Shown piece by piece: positions 1 to 7,737 of a stretch of 64,000 bases of DNA (the first letter of the stretch is position 1; each line of letters begins with the position of its first letter). Both the position numbers and the translations under genes were made by a program. A model generated the notes under the pieces. That model saw only the letters and a program-made list of their open reading frames with translations. It had not been told where the DNA came from and searched no databases. This DNA is from Marinobacterium profundum (GTDB lineage: Bacteria > Pseudomonadota > Gammaproteobacteria > Pseudomonadales > Balneatricaceae): the NCBI RefSeq assembly GCF_001528745.1, contig NZ_BCNS01000145.1:1-64000 (forward strand). The letters run 5' to 3'.

Positions 1-16
1 AGAATGAAACACTACA

Positions 17-185
17 CTAGCTGCCTGTCGGACTTGACCGGTCGTAGCGAGGGAAAGTCCGTTTTGAGGCAGTTTTTGAGCTCTTTTGAGACGAATAGTG
101 GTTCTATTTAACGAAAAAGAGCGCGAAAAATGACCAAAATCGGCTTTTCCACAGTAGATCAGTGTTAAGTCCGACAGGTTGCTAG
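17..185. mobile_element. MITE-like element, copy 1 (169 bp)
   Basis: The left end ctagctgcctgtcggactt and the right end, whose reverse complement is ctagcaacctgtcggactt, form 19-bp inverted repeats with two mismatches. The interior has no credible ORF and matches the ends of a longer copy at 6415-6661. Its terminal CTAG (182-185) runs straight into the AGGAGG ribosome-binding site of the next gene, so the element sits between that gene and any older promoter. I infer a non-autonomous element mobilised by a transposase elsewhere; no transposase gene is in the window. Confidence 0.75.
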
Positions 186-197
186 GAGGGGCGAACT

Positions 198-962
198 ATG
201 CGCGTAAACAACTCAGACTTGGCGGGGTTCAGGGCAGTGCTCATGGGCATGGTGCTGATGCTGCCGGCTCTGCTGTCATCTGCGGTGCAGGCCGAAATCT
301 ACAAGTATGTGGATGAGCGTGGGCGCCAGGTCTTTGTCGACAGCCTTTCCAGAGTACCTGCGCAGTTTCGGGATCAGGTGGAAACACGTCGCCAGGCTTT
401 GCCAGGTCGTGGCGAGGCACCAGAGCAGACTGCAGCCCGGGCCGAACGGCAGCGGGATACGGATCTTTCCCGTCAGCGTAGCAAGCTGGAAAAACTGATG
501 CGAGAGAGTGAAACGCCGGTCAAGGTTGGCAACAATCGCGTGGTGGTGCCGGTCACGGTGGTTTACGGCGGGCGCAAGGCAAAAACCGAGATGGTGCTGG
601 ATACTGGCGCTACCAATACGGTGTTTCACAAGAGCGCGCTGGCGGGGCTGAATTATGCGGCCCAGCCTGGCGGTCGGGCGCGGGTGGCGGGCGGTGGCAG
701 TATCAATACCGAACTGGTGAGCTTTGACCGTATTGAAATCGGCCCCTATAGCCCGACGAATGTGCGTGCCATGGTGATCGAGCACCAGGGCCCGGCGGTT
801 GGGTCTGATGGGCTACTGGGCATGGACTTTCTGATGAACGTGCGTTATCGCATCGACTATGAGCGCCAGCTTATCCTGTGGGAGCCCGACCGTTACCAGG
901 AACTGCAGACGCTATTGCAGGGGCTCGACGCCAGTAGCGCGACCCCAACACTGCTGCAGTGA
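198..962 (+). CDS. DUF4124 / retropepsin-like aspartic protease, exported
   Basis: This 254-residue protein has a hydrophobic signal segment at about residues 12-32. A DUF4124-type motif follows (EIYKYVDERGRQVFVDS), then a charged, probably helical linker. A retropepsin-like domain fills about residues 110-240, with the catalytic triad motif VLDTGATNTVF and a second motif GLLGMDFL typical of clan AA single-domain proteases. The family is predicted periplasmic or membrane-associated; substrates are not established. The ATG at 198 has a strong AGGAGG eight bases upstream. That site overlaps the CTAG end of a MITE, so the present promoter may lie inside the element. It converges with the MTHFR-like gene, whose stop is 3 bp away. 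Confidence 0.8.
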   Translation: MRVNNSDLAGFRAVLMGMVLMLPALLSSAVQAEIYKYVDERGRQVFVDSLSRVPAQFRDQVETRRQALPGRGEAPEQTAARAERQRDTDLSRQRSKLEKLMRESETPVKVGNNRVVVPVTVVYGGRKAKTEMVLDTGATNTVFHKSALAGLNYAAQPGGRARVAGGGSINTELVSFDRIEIGPYSPTNVRAMVIEHQGPAVGSDGLLGMDFLMNVRYRIDYERQLILWEPDRYQELQTLLQGLDASSATPTLLQ

Positions 963-965
963 ACC

Positions 966-1919
966 TTAGAGCTGCTGTTCGGCGAGTTTCAGATCCAGCG
1001 TGGCCTTGAGCAGCTTGAACAGGCGGATCGATGCATCGATCTCGTCCTTGCGGTTGGTCAGACTTTCAATGTTCAGCCCCAGTGGAATGCCAAGGTCTGC
1101 CACGGATTCCAGTATCTGCTCCAGATTGCTGCGACACACCCGGATGGACTCGGCCAGCGGGTTAGCGGCATCCAGAATACGCCAGCGGGTGGCGTCGGGA
1201 ACCGAAATGCCCAGCCATTGCATGAACTCCAGCGTCTTGGCACTGCCACAGGGCGTGAAGGTCAGGATAATACGCTGCGGAGCCACACCGCGGCTGCGGC
1301 ATTCGCGGGCATAGCTGCTGAGCAGGTCGATCGTCGCCTGGGCATTGTAAACCGCCTGGGAGATAAAAAACTGGCAGCCTTGTTCAGCCTTGGCGAGCAG
1401 TCGCAGGTGTTCGTTACCTTTGCTGGCGTGGCGCTCGGCGATGGTGACACCACCCAGGTGAAAGTCCAGTGGATGCTGTTGCAGGGCTTCATAGGCCTTG
1501 GGCAGGGACAGCTGAATATCACCGTCCGATGACGGGCTGCCAACCAGTACCATATCCTGCACGTCGTACTGGCTGCGGGATTCTTCGAGCCAGCGCTCGA
1601 AATCGGCGCGGTCGCGCTGGGCGACACTCTTGTAGGTGATGATGGGGTGGTTGGAGCGCGTGCGCAGCAGGCTTGAGTATTCGCGCGGGTCCAGCGTTTG
1701 CATATAGGGGAACGGGCGCGGCTTGCTGGTACGGCTGCTTTCATCCTGAATGTCATAGACAATCAGACCGTCGTAATCGATTTGGCGCAGACGGGCGAGT
1801 AGCTTGTCGGCGATATCCGTCACTTTTTCAGGCTCCGTATTATCCCGTGGCGGCGTGGTTCCGACGAAATAGACGCCTCGAGTGGGATCGGAGAACTTCT
1901 GTTGTAAGGATATGCTCAT
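966..1919 (-). CDS. methylenetetrahydrofolate reductase-like protein
   Basis: This 317-residue protein has the layout of the MTHFR/MetF TIM-barrel family: VYFVGTTPPR at the N-terminus, YDGLIVYDIQDE, HLGGVTIAERH and, late in the barrel, CQFFISQAVYN, which resembles the MetF segment ending the FAD site. Length fits the family (about 290-320 residues), but the sequence is a divergent branch, not a close MetF. Family members reduce 5,10-methylene-THF to 5-methyl-THF, the methyl donor used by MetE, which is encoded 24 kb away. Whether this divergent protein has that activity cannot be told from sequence. It is a single-gene unit, divergent from the DUF1285 gene across an AT-rich gap. Confidence 0.7.
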   Translation of the reverse strand: MSISLQQKFSDPTRGVYFVGTTPPRDNTEPEKVTDIADKLLARLRQIDYDGLIVYDIQDESSRTSKPRPFPYMQTLDPREYSSLLRTRSNHPIITYKSVAQRDRADFERWLEESRSQYDVQDMVLVGSPSSDGDIQLSLPKAYEALQQHPLDFHLGGVTIAERHASKGNEHLRLLAKAEQGCQFFISQAVYNAQATIDLLSSYARECRSRGVAPQRIILTFTPCGSAKTLEFMQWLGISVPDATRWRILDAANPLAESIRVCRSNLEQILESVADLGIPLGLNIESLTNRKDEIDASIRLFKLLKATLDLKLAEQQL

Positions 1920-2090
1920 AGCGCGTTGGGCCGTATGTTCTGTCAGTTAAGTGCGGATAAGTCTAACAGTGAGTGAATTTCATGTAATTAGGTTATAAGG
2001 TGAAATCTTTTACACTTATGTTGAATGAGATTAATCTGCAGTCTCATTAGCCCTTTTTTCAGGCACTGCAATACACCAGGAGCCCTTGCC

Positions 2091-2651
2091 ATGACTGGAT
2101 TTGACCTCAATGAAGCCCATCGCGCACTGCAGCAGCAGGGTGACGGTATTGGACCGCTGGAACGCTGGAATCCTGACTTCTGCGGTGACATCGACATGCG
2201 TATCGGCCGTGATGGCACCTGGTATTACATGGGTACACCCATAGGCCGGGCGCCCATGGTGCGGTTGTTTTCCCGTGTACTCTGGCAGGAAGAGGGGCGT
2301 TATTTTCTGAAAACCCCGGTCGAAAAGGTGGGTATTCAGGTGGATGACCTGCCGTTTCAATTCGTGACACTTGAACAGCTTCAAACGGAAACCGGCCCTG
2401 AGCTGCATTTTACCAGCAAGACGGGGGATAAAATTGTGGCGGGCCCTGCGCACCCGTTGCGTGTGCTGCCACGGCCGGACAGCGACGAACCGGCACCTGA
2501 ACTGGAAGTACGTTTTGGCATGTGGGGTCGGGTCGGGCGCAATCTGTTTTATCAGCTGGTCGAAATGGCGGCAGCGGAGCCCGCCGCCGATGGGGGTGAA
2601 GAATTGGTGGTGTACAGCTGTGGCGAGCGTTTTCCCCTGGGCCGGTTGTAA
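2091..2651 (+). CDS. DUF1285 family protein
   Basis: A 186-residue soluble protein, recognised by the DUF1285 core: GPLERWNPDFCGDIDMRI, then GTWYYMGTPIGR and FSRVLWQEEGRYFLKTPVEK. Members are widespread in Proteobacteria and their function is unknown. I chose the ATG at 2091 because CAGGAG lies nine bases upstream; an in-frame ATG at 2025 has no ribosome-binding site and would add non-conserved residues. The C-terminal part (about 130-186) is less conserved and rich in alanine and glutamate. There is no signal peptide or membrane segment. Confidence 0.8.
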   Translation: MTGFDLNEAHRALQQQGDGIGPLERWNPDFCGDIDMRIGRDGTWYYMGTPIGRAPMVRLFSRVLWQEEGRYFLKTPVEKVGIQVDDLPFQFVTLEQLQTETGPELHFTSKTGDKIVAGPAHPLRVLPRPDSDEPAPELEVRFGMWGRVGRNLFYQLVEMAAAEPAADGGEELVVYSCGERFPLGRL

Positions 2652-2672
2652 CCGGGGGTAGGCCCTCTGCTA

Positions 2673-3077
2673 TCAGGCGCTGTCCAGTTCGCGTCTCAGC
2701 TGCTGCTCGAACACCGGGGTGGCCAGCAGCCAGTGGCGTACGTGATGGGTTTCGCACAGGGCAATGAGGCCACGCTGATGCAGGGCTTCGATGGCCTCTT
2801 CGCTGTCGTCTTCGTCTCCGCCGAGCAGCATCACCAGATCGTCCTGATATAGTTTGCCGCCGCAGAGTGCCGCCAGAACGCGAATTTCAAGGGTGCTGGC
2901 GGCAAATGGAAGGGTAAAACGGATGCGTTCAGCCATGCGGTCTGAGATCAGTGGCAGGCTGGAATGCGTGTTGTTGAACGGACAGCGATAGGGGATGGTT
3001 ACCCACTCAGCGCCGGGATGGGTATCCAGGGTACGCAGAATGGTGGCGGCGGATAGTCCGGAAGTTTTGCAGTCCAT
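2673..3077 (-). CDS. hypothetical protein, 134 residues
   Basis: I do not recognise this protein. It has no signal peptide or membrane helix. The middle and C-terminal parts (MAERIRFTLPF, then LEIRVLAALCGGKLYQDDLVMLLGG, a run of acidic residues, and ALHQRGLIALCETHH) look like a small winged-helix-style alpha/beta fold, which is only an impression. It is convergent with the DUF1285 gene. Codon use and GC content match the neighbours, which supports a real gene. A shorter product from the internal methionine at residue 48 is possible. Confidence 0.5.
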   Translation of the reverse strand: MDCKTSGLSAATILRTLDTHPGAEWVTIPYRCPFNNTHSSLPLISDRMAERIRFTLPFAASTLEIRVLAALCGGKLYQDDLVMLLGGDEDDSEEAIEALHQRGLIALCETHHVRHWLLATPVFEQQLRRELDSA

Positions 3078-3427
3078 GTAAAGGCCCTGTCAACGAATTG
3101 GGTAAGCCGGAGTGCCCGGCGGAGTCGGGACGCGCGCTGCCCCGGTAGTGTTCGCATCGAACATCCTGTGTTTTTGATGTAACACCTGGTGTACGTTGCC
3201 GGCGCCAGAAAGCCGGGCTAGACGCAGCCGGGAAACTGCATTGGATAAATTAGTCGCGCACTGGAGCGAAATGTCCCTGCTTGGCTGAGCAAAGTATAGT
3301 CAATATCGGCGCTGCTGCTTGGTGAGAAAATCGTCCTGTAACGGGAGCTGCTGGAGCGCAATCGGTGATTCAAAAGGATTATACTGATGGCAACTTTGCA
3401 TGGGCCTGATCGGGAGCCACGGACAGT
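3078..3427. other. intergenic region with possible promoters
   Basis: A 350-bp gap between divergent genes. A TATACT hexamer at 3380-3385 is a possible -10 for the plus-strand YaeH-family gene, but no good -35 stands at the right distance. I see no RNA gene, long repeat or strong terminator. Confidence 0.4.
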
Positions 3428-3817
3428 ATGAGCGATAAGCAGTTTGAGACCTTGATGGCCATGGGCGTTGAAGACGTGCAGGATGTCGAGCGTTACAGTA
3501 CCCGTACAGAAGGTGATGTGGATATCCTGAAACTCTATTATCACCGCCATCAGGGTGAGTGGTTTGCCAAGAGCAAGAAATTCAAGTTCAAGCGTCTGCA
3601 CAAGAGCGTAAAGGTCAGCGATGGCCTGGTGCCTTACCGTGCTACAACCGAGTCTTCACCCTATTATCTGCGCGCCGTTGCCGAGCTGGATAAGCTGGTG
3701 ACCCAGGAGAAGAGTTCGCTGGACCGCAAGGAACTGCTGCTTGAAGAACTGGATCACCTTGAAAAGGTTGTTGCCCGCAAGATTGAAGATCTGAAGCGCC
3801 AGATTGGCGAACTCTGA
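3428..3817 (+). CDS. yaeH: UPF0325/DUF3461 family protein (YaeH-like)
   Basis: A 129-residue protein matching the YaeH family: an MGVEDVQDVERYSTRTEGD opening, the core DILKLYYHRHQGEWFAKS, basic KFKFKRLHKSVK, and a long C-terminal coiled-coil-like helix from about residue 85 (LDRKELLLEELDHLEKVV). Length is the family norm of about 128. Function is unknown. It is a single-gene unit, convergent with the Lrp-type regulator. Start at the ATG following GGAGCCACGGACAGT is supported by a match to the family N-terminus. Confidence 0.85.
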   Translation: MSDKQFETLMAMGVEDVQDVERYSTRTEGDVDILKLYYHRHQGEWFAKSKKFKFKRLHKSVKVSDGLVPYRATTESSPYYLRAVAELDKLVTQEKSSLDRKELLLEELDHLEKVVARKIEDLKRQIGEL

Positions 3818-3867
3818 GTTTTTCGGTTGCTGTGCAAGCCGTTATCCTGCTCGGTGAGGGCTTGCCG

Positions 3868-4353
3868 TTAACGTGCCAGGTGATCGAGTGAATAGGCCGT
3901 ACGGTCCACGGGCTGGCGCAGCACGAAATTCGAAATGATTGATCGAACGCCGGCGATGGCGGTGAGTTTATTCAGCAGTAATTGCTGATAGTGATCCAGG
4001 TCCGGTACTACCACTTTGAGCACATAGTCCGCCGTGCTGCCGGTTATCAGGTAACACTCCATCACCTCCGCCAGTTCGCTGACGGTGGCTTCAAAACTGC
4101 GCAGCTTTTCCTGTGTCTGGGCTTCCAGCGATATATGCACCAGTACCGTCATGGGCAGGCCAATTTTGGCCGGATCCAGGATAACAACTTGGCGCGCGAC
4201 ATAGCCGCTGTCTTCCAGGCGCTTGATGCGCCGGCTGCAGGGCGTTGCCGACAGGCCGACCTGCTCGGCAATGTCCGCCACCGACAGACGTGCATCCTGT
4301 TGCAGCAGTTCCAGAATTCTGCGATCGGTGCGATCAAGCTTGTGTACTGACAT
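3868..4353 (-). CDS. Lrp/AsnC family transcriptional regulator
   Basis: A 161-residue protein with the standard two-domain layout. An N-terminal helix-turn-helix spans residues 7-55 (DRRILELLQQDARLS, then VGLSATPCSRRIKRLEDSG). A C-terminal effector-binding RAM domain spans about 70-150 (VLVHISLEAQTQEKLRSFEA, VMECYLITGSTADYVLKVVV). Lrp/AsnC proteins bind amino acids or other small metabolites and control metabolic genes as dimers or octamers. The ligand cannot be read from sequence. The gene stands alone with a 165-bp AT-rich upstream gap, so autoregulation is plausible. Confidence 0.88.
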   Translation of the reverse strand: MSVHKLDRTDRRILELLQQDARLSVADIAEQVGLSATPCSRRIKRLEDSGYVARQVVILDPAKIGLPMTVLVHISLEAQTQEKLRSFEATVSELAEVMECYLITGSTADYVLKVVVPDLDHYQQLLLNKLTAIAGVRSIISNFVLRQPVDRTAYSLDHLAR

Positions 4354-4518
4354 GCGGTCTCCAGAGCACAGAGCTGCTTGAGCGTCGTTGTCGTTGCTAA
4401 CGCCCTGCGCGCTCGGTACTGAATGTTATGTCGCTATCGAGTCGATTGAAGGTAAAAGAATGCAGCTTTTCAAGATTTAATGCACGTATTTATTATTAAA
4501 ATGCCTTTAATTGGTTTT

Positions 4519-5262
4519 TTATTTGTCTTGGTCGCCAACATCCGCACGCCGCAAGCGCGTGTAATAGGGCTCGAACAGCCTGGCAGCCTCGGGGCTGTGT
4601 AGTGGGTGTTCGGTATAGAGTGTCAGTTGCTGCGTGGTGCAGGGGCCGGGCTGTTTTGCCAGTTGCAGTATCACCCGGTGCGGGCTGTCTCCAGTGCAGG
4701 AGCTGACCCAAAGCCTGTGTCTTGGGTGGAGCTGCGTTGCAGGCAGTGCCGCTATCAGCAGCTCGCATTCCGGCAGCGGCAGCAATAGCCAGGCACGACC
4801 ATCGTCACTGAGCAGCCCATTGATGGCCTGTACCAGGTCGGCCAGCGGCAGGGCATCATTGTGGCGTGCCTGGGCCAGGCGCGCGCAGCTGTTGCGGGTG
4901 GAGTCGCTGAAAAAGGGCGGATTGCAGAGGATGGCATCGTAGTCCTGACTCGCGGGCAGGCTGCGAATGTCCGCTTCTGTCAGCTGCAGTCGATCGGCCC
5001 AGGGGGAAGCGGCGAAGTTACCGCGCGCTTCCTGCGCCGCGGCGGGGTCCAGTTCAATGGCATGGATCTGTGCCTGGCAACGCTGGGCGGCGAAGAGGGC
5101 GAGCAGGCCGGTACCTGTGCCAATATCCAGCAGTCGCCGTGCCTGTTCTACCGGTGCCCAGGCGCCCAGCAGGCTGGCGTCAGTCGTGACCTTCATGGCG
5201 CAGTTGGCCTGTTCGATACGAAATTCACGGCACTGGAAATAGCTGTTGCGGCGGCGGGCCAT
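4519..5262 (-). CDS. trmN6: tRNA1(Val) (adenine(37)-N6)-methyltransferase
   Basis: A 247-residue class I SAM-dependent methyltransferase of the TrmN6/YfiC type, which methylates N6 of A37 in tRNA1(Val). Diagnostic motifs are NSYFQCREFRIEQANCAMKV at the N-terminus, the SAM loop DIGTGTGLLALFAAQ near residue 45, and the catalytic N6-adenine signature CNPPFF near residue 112. I chose the ATG at 5262 because family members begin just before the NSYFQ block; the frame is open for 38 more codons but that stretch does not look conserved. It is divergent from the GIY-YIG gene. Confidence 0.85.
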   Translation of the reverse strand: MARRRNSYFQCREFRIEQANCAMKVTTDASLLGAWAPVEQARRLLDIGTGTGLLALFAAQRCQAQIHAIELDPAAAQEARGNFAASPWADRLQLTEADIRSLPASQDYDAILCNPPFFSDSTRNSCARLAQARHNDALPLADLVQAINGLLSDDGRAWLLLPLPECELLIAALPATQLHPRHRLWVSSCTGDSPHRVILQLAKQPGPCTTQQLTLYTEHPLHSPEAARLFEPYYTRLRRADVGDQDK

Positions 5263-5375
5263 GGGTGTCCTGTGGGGGTTCTGCCGGGGGAGCTGGCATG
5301 ATAATTCATTCGCGGGCTGCTGGGCAGACGCTGGCTTGAATAGTGTCGGCGATTTAACAACAATGGCAGCTGCCA

Positions 5376-5651
5376 ATGAAAGAGGGTGCTGTCTTGAGCG
5401 AGTCGTGCTGGTTTGTCTATATTCTAGCCTGTGCCGATGGCAGCCTTTACACCGGTGTAACCACTGATCCGCAACGGCGCCTGCGTGAGCACAACAGCGA
5501 TAATCGGCTTGGGGCGCGCTATACCCGCGCCCGTCGCCCGGTAGAGCTGCTCTGGCATGAACAGCTGCAAGGTCGCGCTGAGGCGCAGCGCCGGGAGTGG
5601 CAGATCAAGCGCATGCCCCGCAAGCGCAAGCTGGAACTTATTGCCGGCTGA
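5376..5651 (+). CDS. GIY-YIG domain protein, UPF0213 (YhbQ) type
   Basis: A 91-residue single-domain GIY-YIG protein. The signature is read as FVYILACADGSLYTGVTTD, followed by the conserved basic segment RRLREHNS and the C-terminal EWQIKRMPRKRKLELI. This is the small UPF0213 family, with members such as YhbQ reported to act on DNA; a cellular role is not settled. A TTG at 5394 (starting LSESCW) is an alternative start. The gene is followed by the repeat nest at 5652-6661. Confidence 0.85.
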   Translation: MKEGAVLSESCWFVYILACADGSLYTGVTTDPQRRLREHNSDNRLGARYTRARRPVELLWHEQLQGRAEAQRREWQIKRMPRKRKLELIAG

Positions 5652-5746
5652 GGTCGCAGGCTTTTATTCAAATCGACAACCGTCGCTGCGCGATGCTTGT
5701 CGGAAGTCGCAGGCTCATTCCAACCTACCCGGCCAAGCCCGATAGG

Positions 5747-5815
5747 CTAAAGCATTTTCACCTTACATCGACCCATTGCGATAGTTGACGAGATTAAGGT
5801 GACCCTGTTGGAGCT
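5747..5815. repeat. degenerate CTAG-ended element
   Basis: The stretch beginning aaagcattttcaccttac and continuing into atcgaccca resembles the left end of the ~105-bp elements at 6314 and 34401 (agcactttcatcttgcctcg). The right half is only weakly similar. I read it as a decayed fourth copy. Confidence 0.35.
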
Positions 5816-5852
5816 TGTGCAGGCTGGGATATCGGAGGCGGTTTGATGGCGC

Positions 5853-5884
5853 GTTACTTTCTTTGCTCGTGCAAAGAAAGTAAC
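5853..5884. repeat. 32-bp palindromic repeat, copy 1
   Basis: A perfect inverted repeat: 14-base arms gttactttctttgc and gcaaagaaagtaac around tcgt. The same sequence, with a different loop, occurs at 34141-34172, in both places followed by caaagaaag. Similar palindromes are scattered between genes in many proteobacteria. Transcribed, it would form a stable stem. Confidence 0.8.
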
Positions 5885-6313
5885 CAAAGAAAGCACGCCC
5901 CCATCAGCCGGCCTTCGGCTGCACTGCGCGCCGGAATGATGTCCCGGACGCCGCTAAAGGGACATCCATGTCCCTAATCGGCGGCTCGGCAGTCCCTGCC
6001 TCACCCCTTTGGGTCTGATCGGAACATAATCCCGGTGCTCGTCGGCTGCTGAGGGGATTGAGGGCCGTTCTGATCGTTATGTAGTGTAAGCCTGCGATGT
6101 GGTGGTCGGAGGATGCACGCCCCGTGACGAAGCCTATTCGCTGCACTCTGAGATCATTCAGCGGGCTGCGCTGAAGGTACATCCATGTACCTCATCGCAG
6201 GCGCATCAGTCCCTGTTGCGCCCCTTCGGGCCTGATCGCCGAATGACCTCAGTGCTCGCCGGCGTCATAAGGGGGAACAAGAGCTGCTCTGATGTTTCGG
6301 TGGCAGTAGGCAA
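5885..6313. repeat. two diverged copies of a ~200-bp intergenic block
   Basis: Two blocks share an order of motifs: acatccatgt followed by a cct-atcg segment, cagtccctg, and a gcccctt/cccctttggg segment. Block one runs from about 5885 to 6060 and block two from about 6093 to 6313. Block two is closely similar to 34195-34400. Both second-type copies continue directly into a CTAG-ended element, so the pair behaves as one composite of about 310 bp. I see no gene in this stretch. Confidence 0.6.
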
Positions 6314-6418
6314 CTAGAACACTTTCATTTCACATCGAGCCATATCCGGCCGCCTCGAAGTAAGAAACACTCAAAGCAACCTCGATCGACAGATAAGTGT
6401 TTCGTGAAAGTACTCTAG
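6314..6418. repeat. ~105-bp CTAG-ended element, copy 1
   Basis: It begins ctagaacactttcat and ends gtgaaagtactctag, which are imperfect inverted repeats. The interior carries cctcgaagtaag and cagataagtgtttcgtgaaa, shared almost word for word with copies at 33900-34014 and 34401-34502. Its terminal CTAG is shared with the start of the MITE at 6415. Confidence 0.75.
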
Positions 6419-6661
6419 CAGCCTGTCGGACTTGACCGGTCGTAGCGAGGGAAAGGCCGATTTGAGGCAGTTTTTGGGCTCTTTTGAGGCGACAAATCGG
6501 CAGGATTGCCGGTTTACACAGCGCTAGCTGCCCGAAGGGCAAGCTACAGGGATGTAGCTTGTGAATAGTGGTTCTCTTAGAACACATAAAATGACCCCTC
6601 TTTACAGAAGAGAAGTCGGCTTTTCCGCAGTAGATCAGTGTTAAGTCCGACAGGCTGCTAG
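6415..6661. mobile_element. MITE-like element, copy 2 (247 bp)
   Basis: Both ends read ctagcagcctgtcggactt inwards: a perfect 19-bp inverted repeat. The left 65 bp and right 50 bp match copy 1 at 17-185; the extra ~80 bp in the middle includes a hairpin around tagctgcccgaagggcaagcta. No ORF codes for a transposase. The right-hand CTAG supplies the TAG stop codon of the ycjF-like gene on the minus strand. Confidence 0.8.
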
Positions 6662-7737
6662 CCGCCTTTCGTACCCGTAAAGCGCTGTTTTAGGCGTTCG
6701 ATCAATGGTTGCAACAGAGTGCGCAGCCCCGGTTGCTGGTCCGGGGCAAAGGGTAATGGACGCAGCGCCCGCATTGCGGCCAGACCCAGTCTGGCCGAGA
6801 GTATGCCGGCGCCAAGTCCCTGGCCTGCCCGGGCGCTTACTACGCCGGTCAGAGCGGCACCGCCCAGGTCCCCCGATAGCTGATCAATGGTGATTTCGCT
6901 GGCGCCGACAAAACTGAGCTGCTGCAGCACCTGGCGTAGCAGTTTTAGTCGAGTGGGCAGGGAAGGCGCCACGCCGTATACCTGGGCTATGGCGTCGATC
7001 ATGCTGATACCGCGCCACAGCGCCAGCAGCATGTCGAGCGCCGCCCAGGGGCTGATCGCAACGGCGGCACCGGTCTGGGCGCTGTAGCGCGAGATAATCT
7101 GCATGGCGCTCTGGTCGAGCTGCTGCACAAAGTGCTGATCCAGGTGCTTCAGGGCTTCGACGTCATCGCTGTAATCCGGCAGTGTTGTCAGGGCCTTGTC
7201 GAGCAGGGCGGCCTGGGGTTTGTTGCTGTAAAAGCCCTGCATCGACTGCAACAGCGTCTTGCTGCGACCGTTACTGCGTCGCCCCGATAGCCGCTCAGCC
7301 AGCTGGCGCAGGCCGTTGAGTCGATCCAGGCTCCTGCGTGCGCCCAGGAAGGAGAACAGCGAACGCAGCGCCTGCAGCCCCACGCCACCCATCAGTGCGC
7401 CCAGTGCGGTGGCGATGAGCCAGTGGGCCTCACGCGCGGCATTGAACAGCTGTATCAGTTGGGCGCCGGCGATAACCAGTACCAGGGCCAGCAGGCCAAG
7501 CCCCAGGGCACGCAGGCCGCGCACCGGTATGCGTTCGAGCTGCAACTGCGCAAAATCAGGCGCACCGTTGCGGGTTTCGGTGATGGCGCTGGGCACGGCG
7601 TCGAGCTGGGCCTCGGCCTCGGGGACGAACTGCCGCGCTCGGCGTGGCGGCGCTTCGGATTCTGCTGAGAGAGTTTCAGGCTGAAACTGTCGGGCCGCGC
7701 GGTCTTCGGGGCTATCGGAGTTGCGGTTCACAGGCAT
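6658..7737 (-). CDS. ycjF: YcjF/DUF697 family inner-membrane protein
   Basis: This 359-residue protein has a disordered N-terminus (about 1-60, rich in Arg, Glu and Pro). Two hydrophobic segments follow at about 75-95 and 105-125 (LGLGLLALVLVIAGAQLIQL, then ALGALMGGVGLQAL). A soluble DUF697-type C-terminal domain contains SPWAALDMLLALWRGISMI. It pairs with YcjX: the ATG at 7737 overlaps the ycjX coding end by 10 bp, with GGGAG just upstream. In enterobacteria ycjX-ycjF follow the psp envelope-stress genes, so an envelope role is likely. The TAG stop lies inside the CTAG terminus of a MITE. Confidence 0.8.
   Translation of the reverse strand: MPVNRNSDSPEDRAARQFQPETLSAESEAPPRRARQFVPEAEAQLDAVPSAITETRNGAPDFAQLQLERIPVRGLRALGLGLLALVLVIAGAQLIQLFNAAREAHWLIATALGALMGGVGLQALRSLFSFLGARRSLDRLNGLRQLAERLSGRRSNGRSKTLLQSMQGFYSNKPQAALLDKALTTLPDYSDDVEALKHLDQHFVQQLDQSAMQIISRYSAQTGAAVAISPWAALDMLLALWRGISMIDAIAQVYGVAPSLPTRLKLLRQVLQQLSFVGASEITIDQLSGDLGGAALTGVVSARAGQGLGAGILSARLGLAAMRALRPLPFAPDQQPGLRTLLQPLIERLKQRFTGTKGG

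Noticed and set aside
6099-6317. 72-codon plus-strand ORF similar in protein to one at 34053-34379
   Set aside because: The two are conserved because the DNA repeat is conserved. They have no ribosome-binding site, differ in length and lie within repeats.
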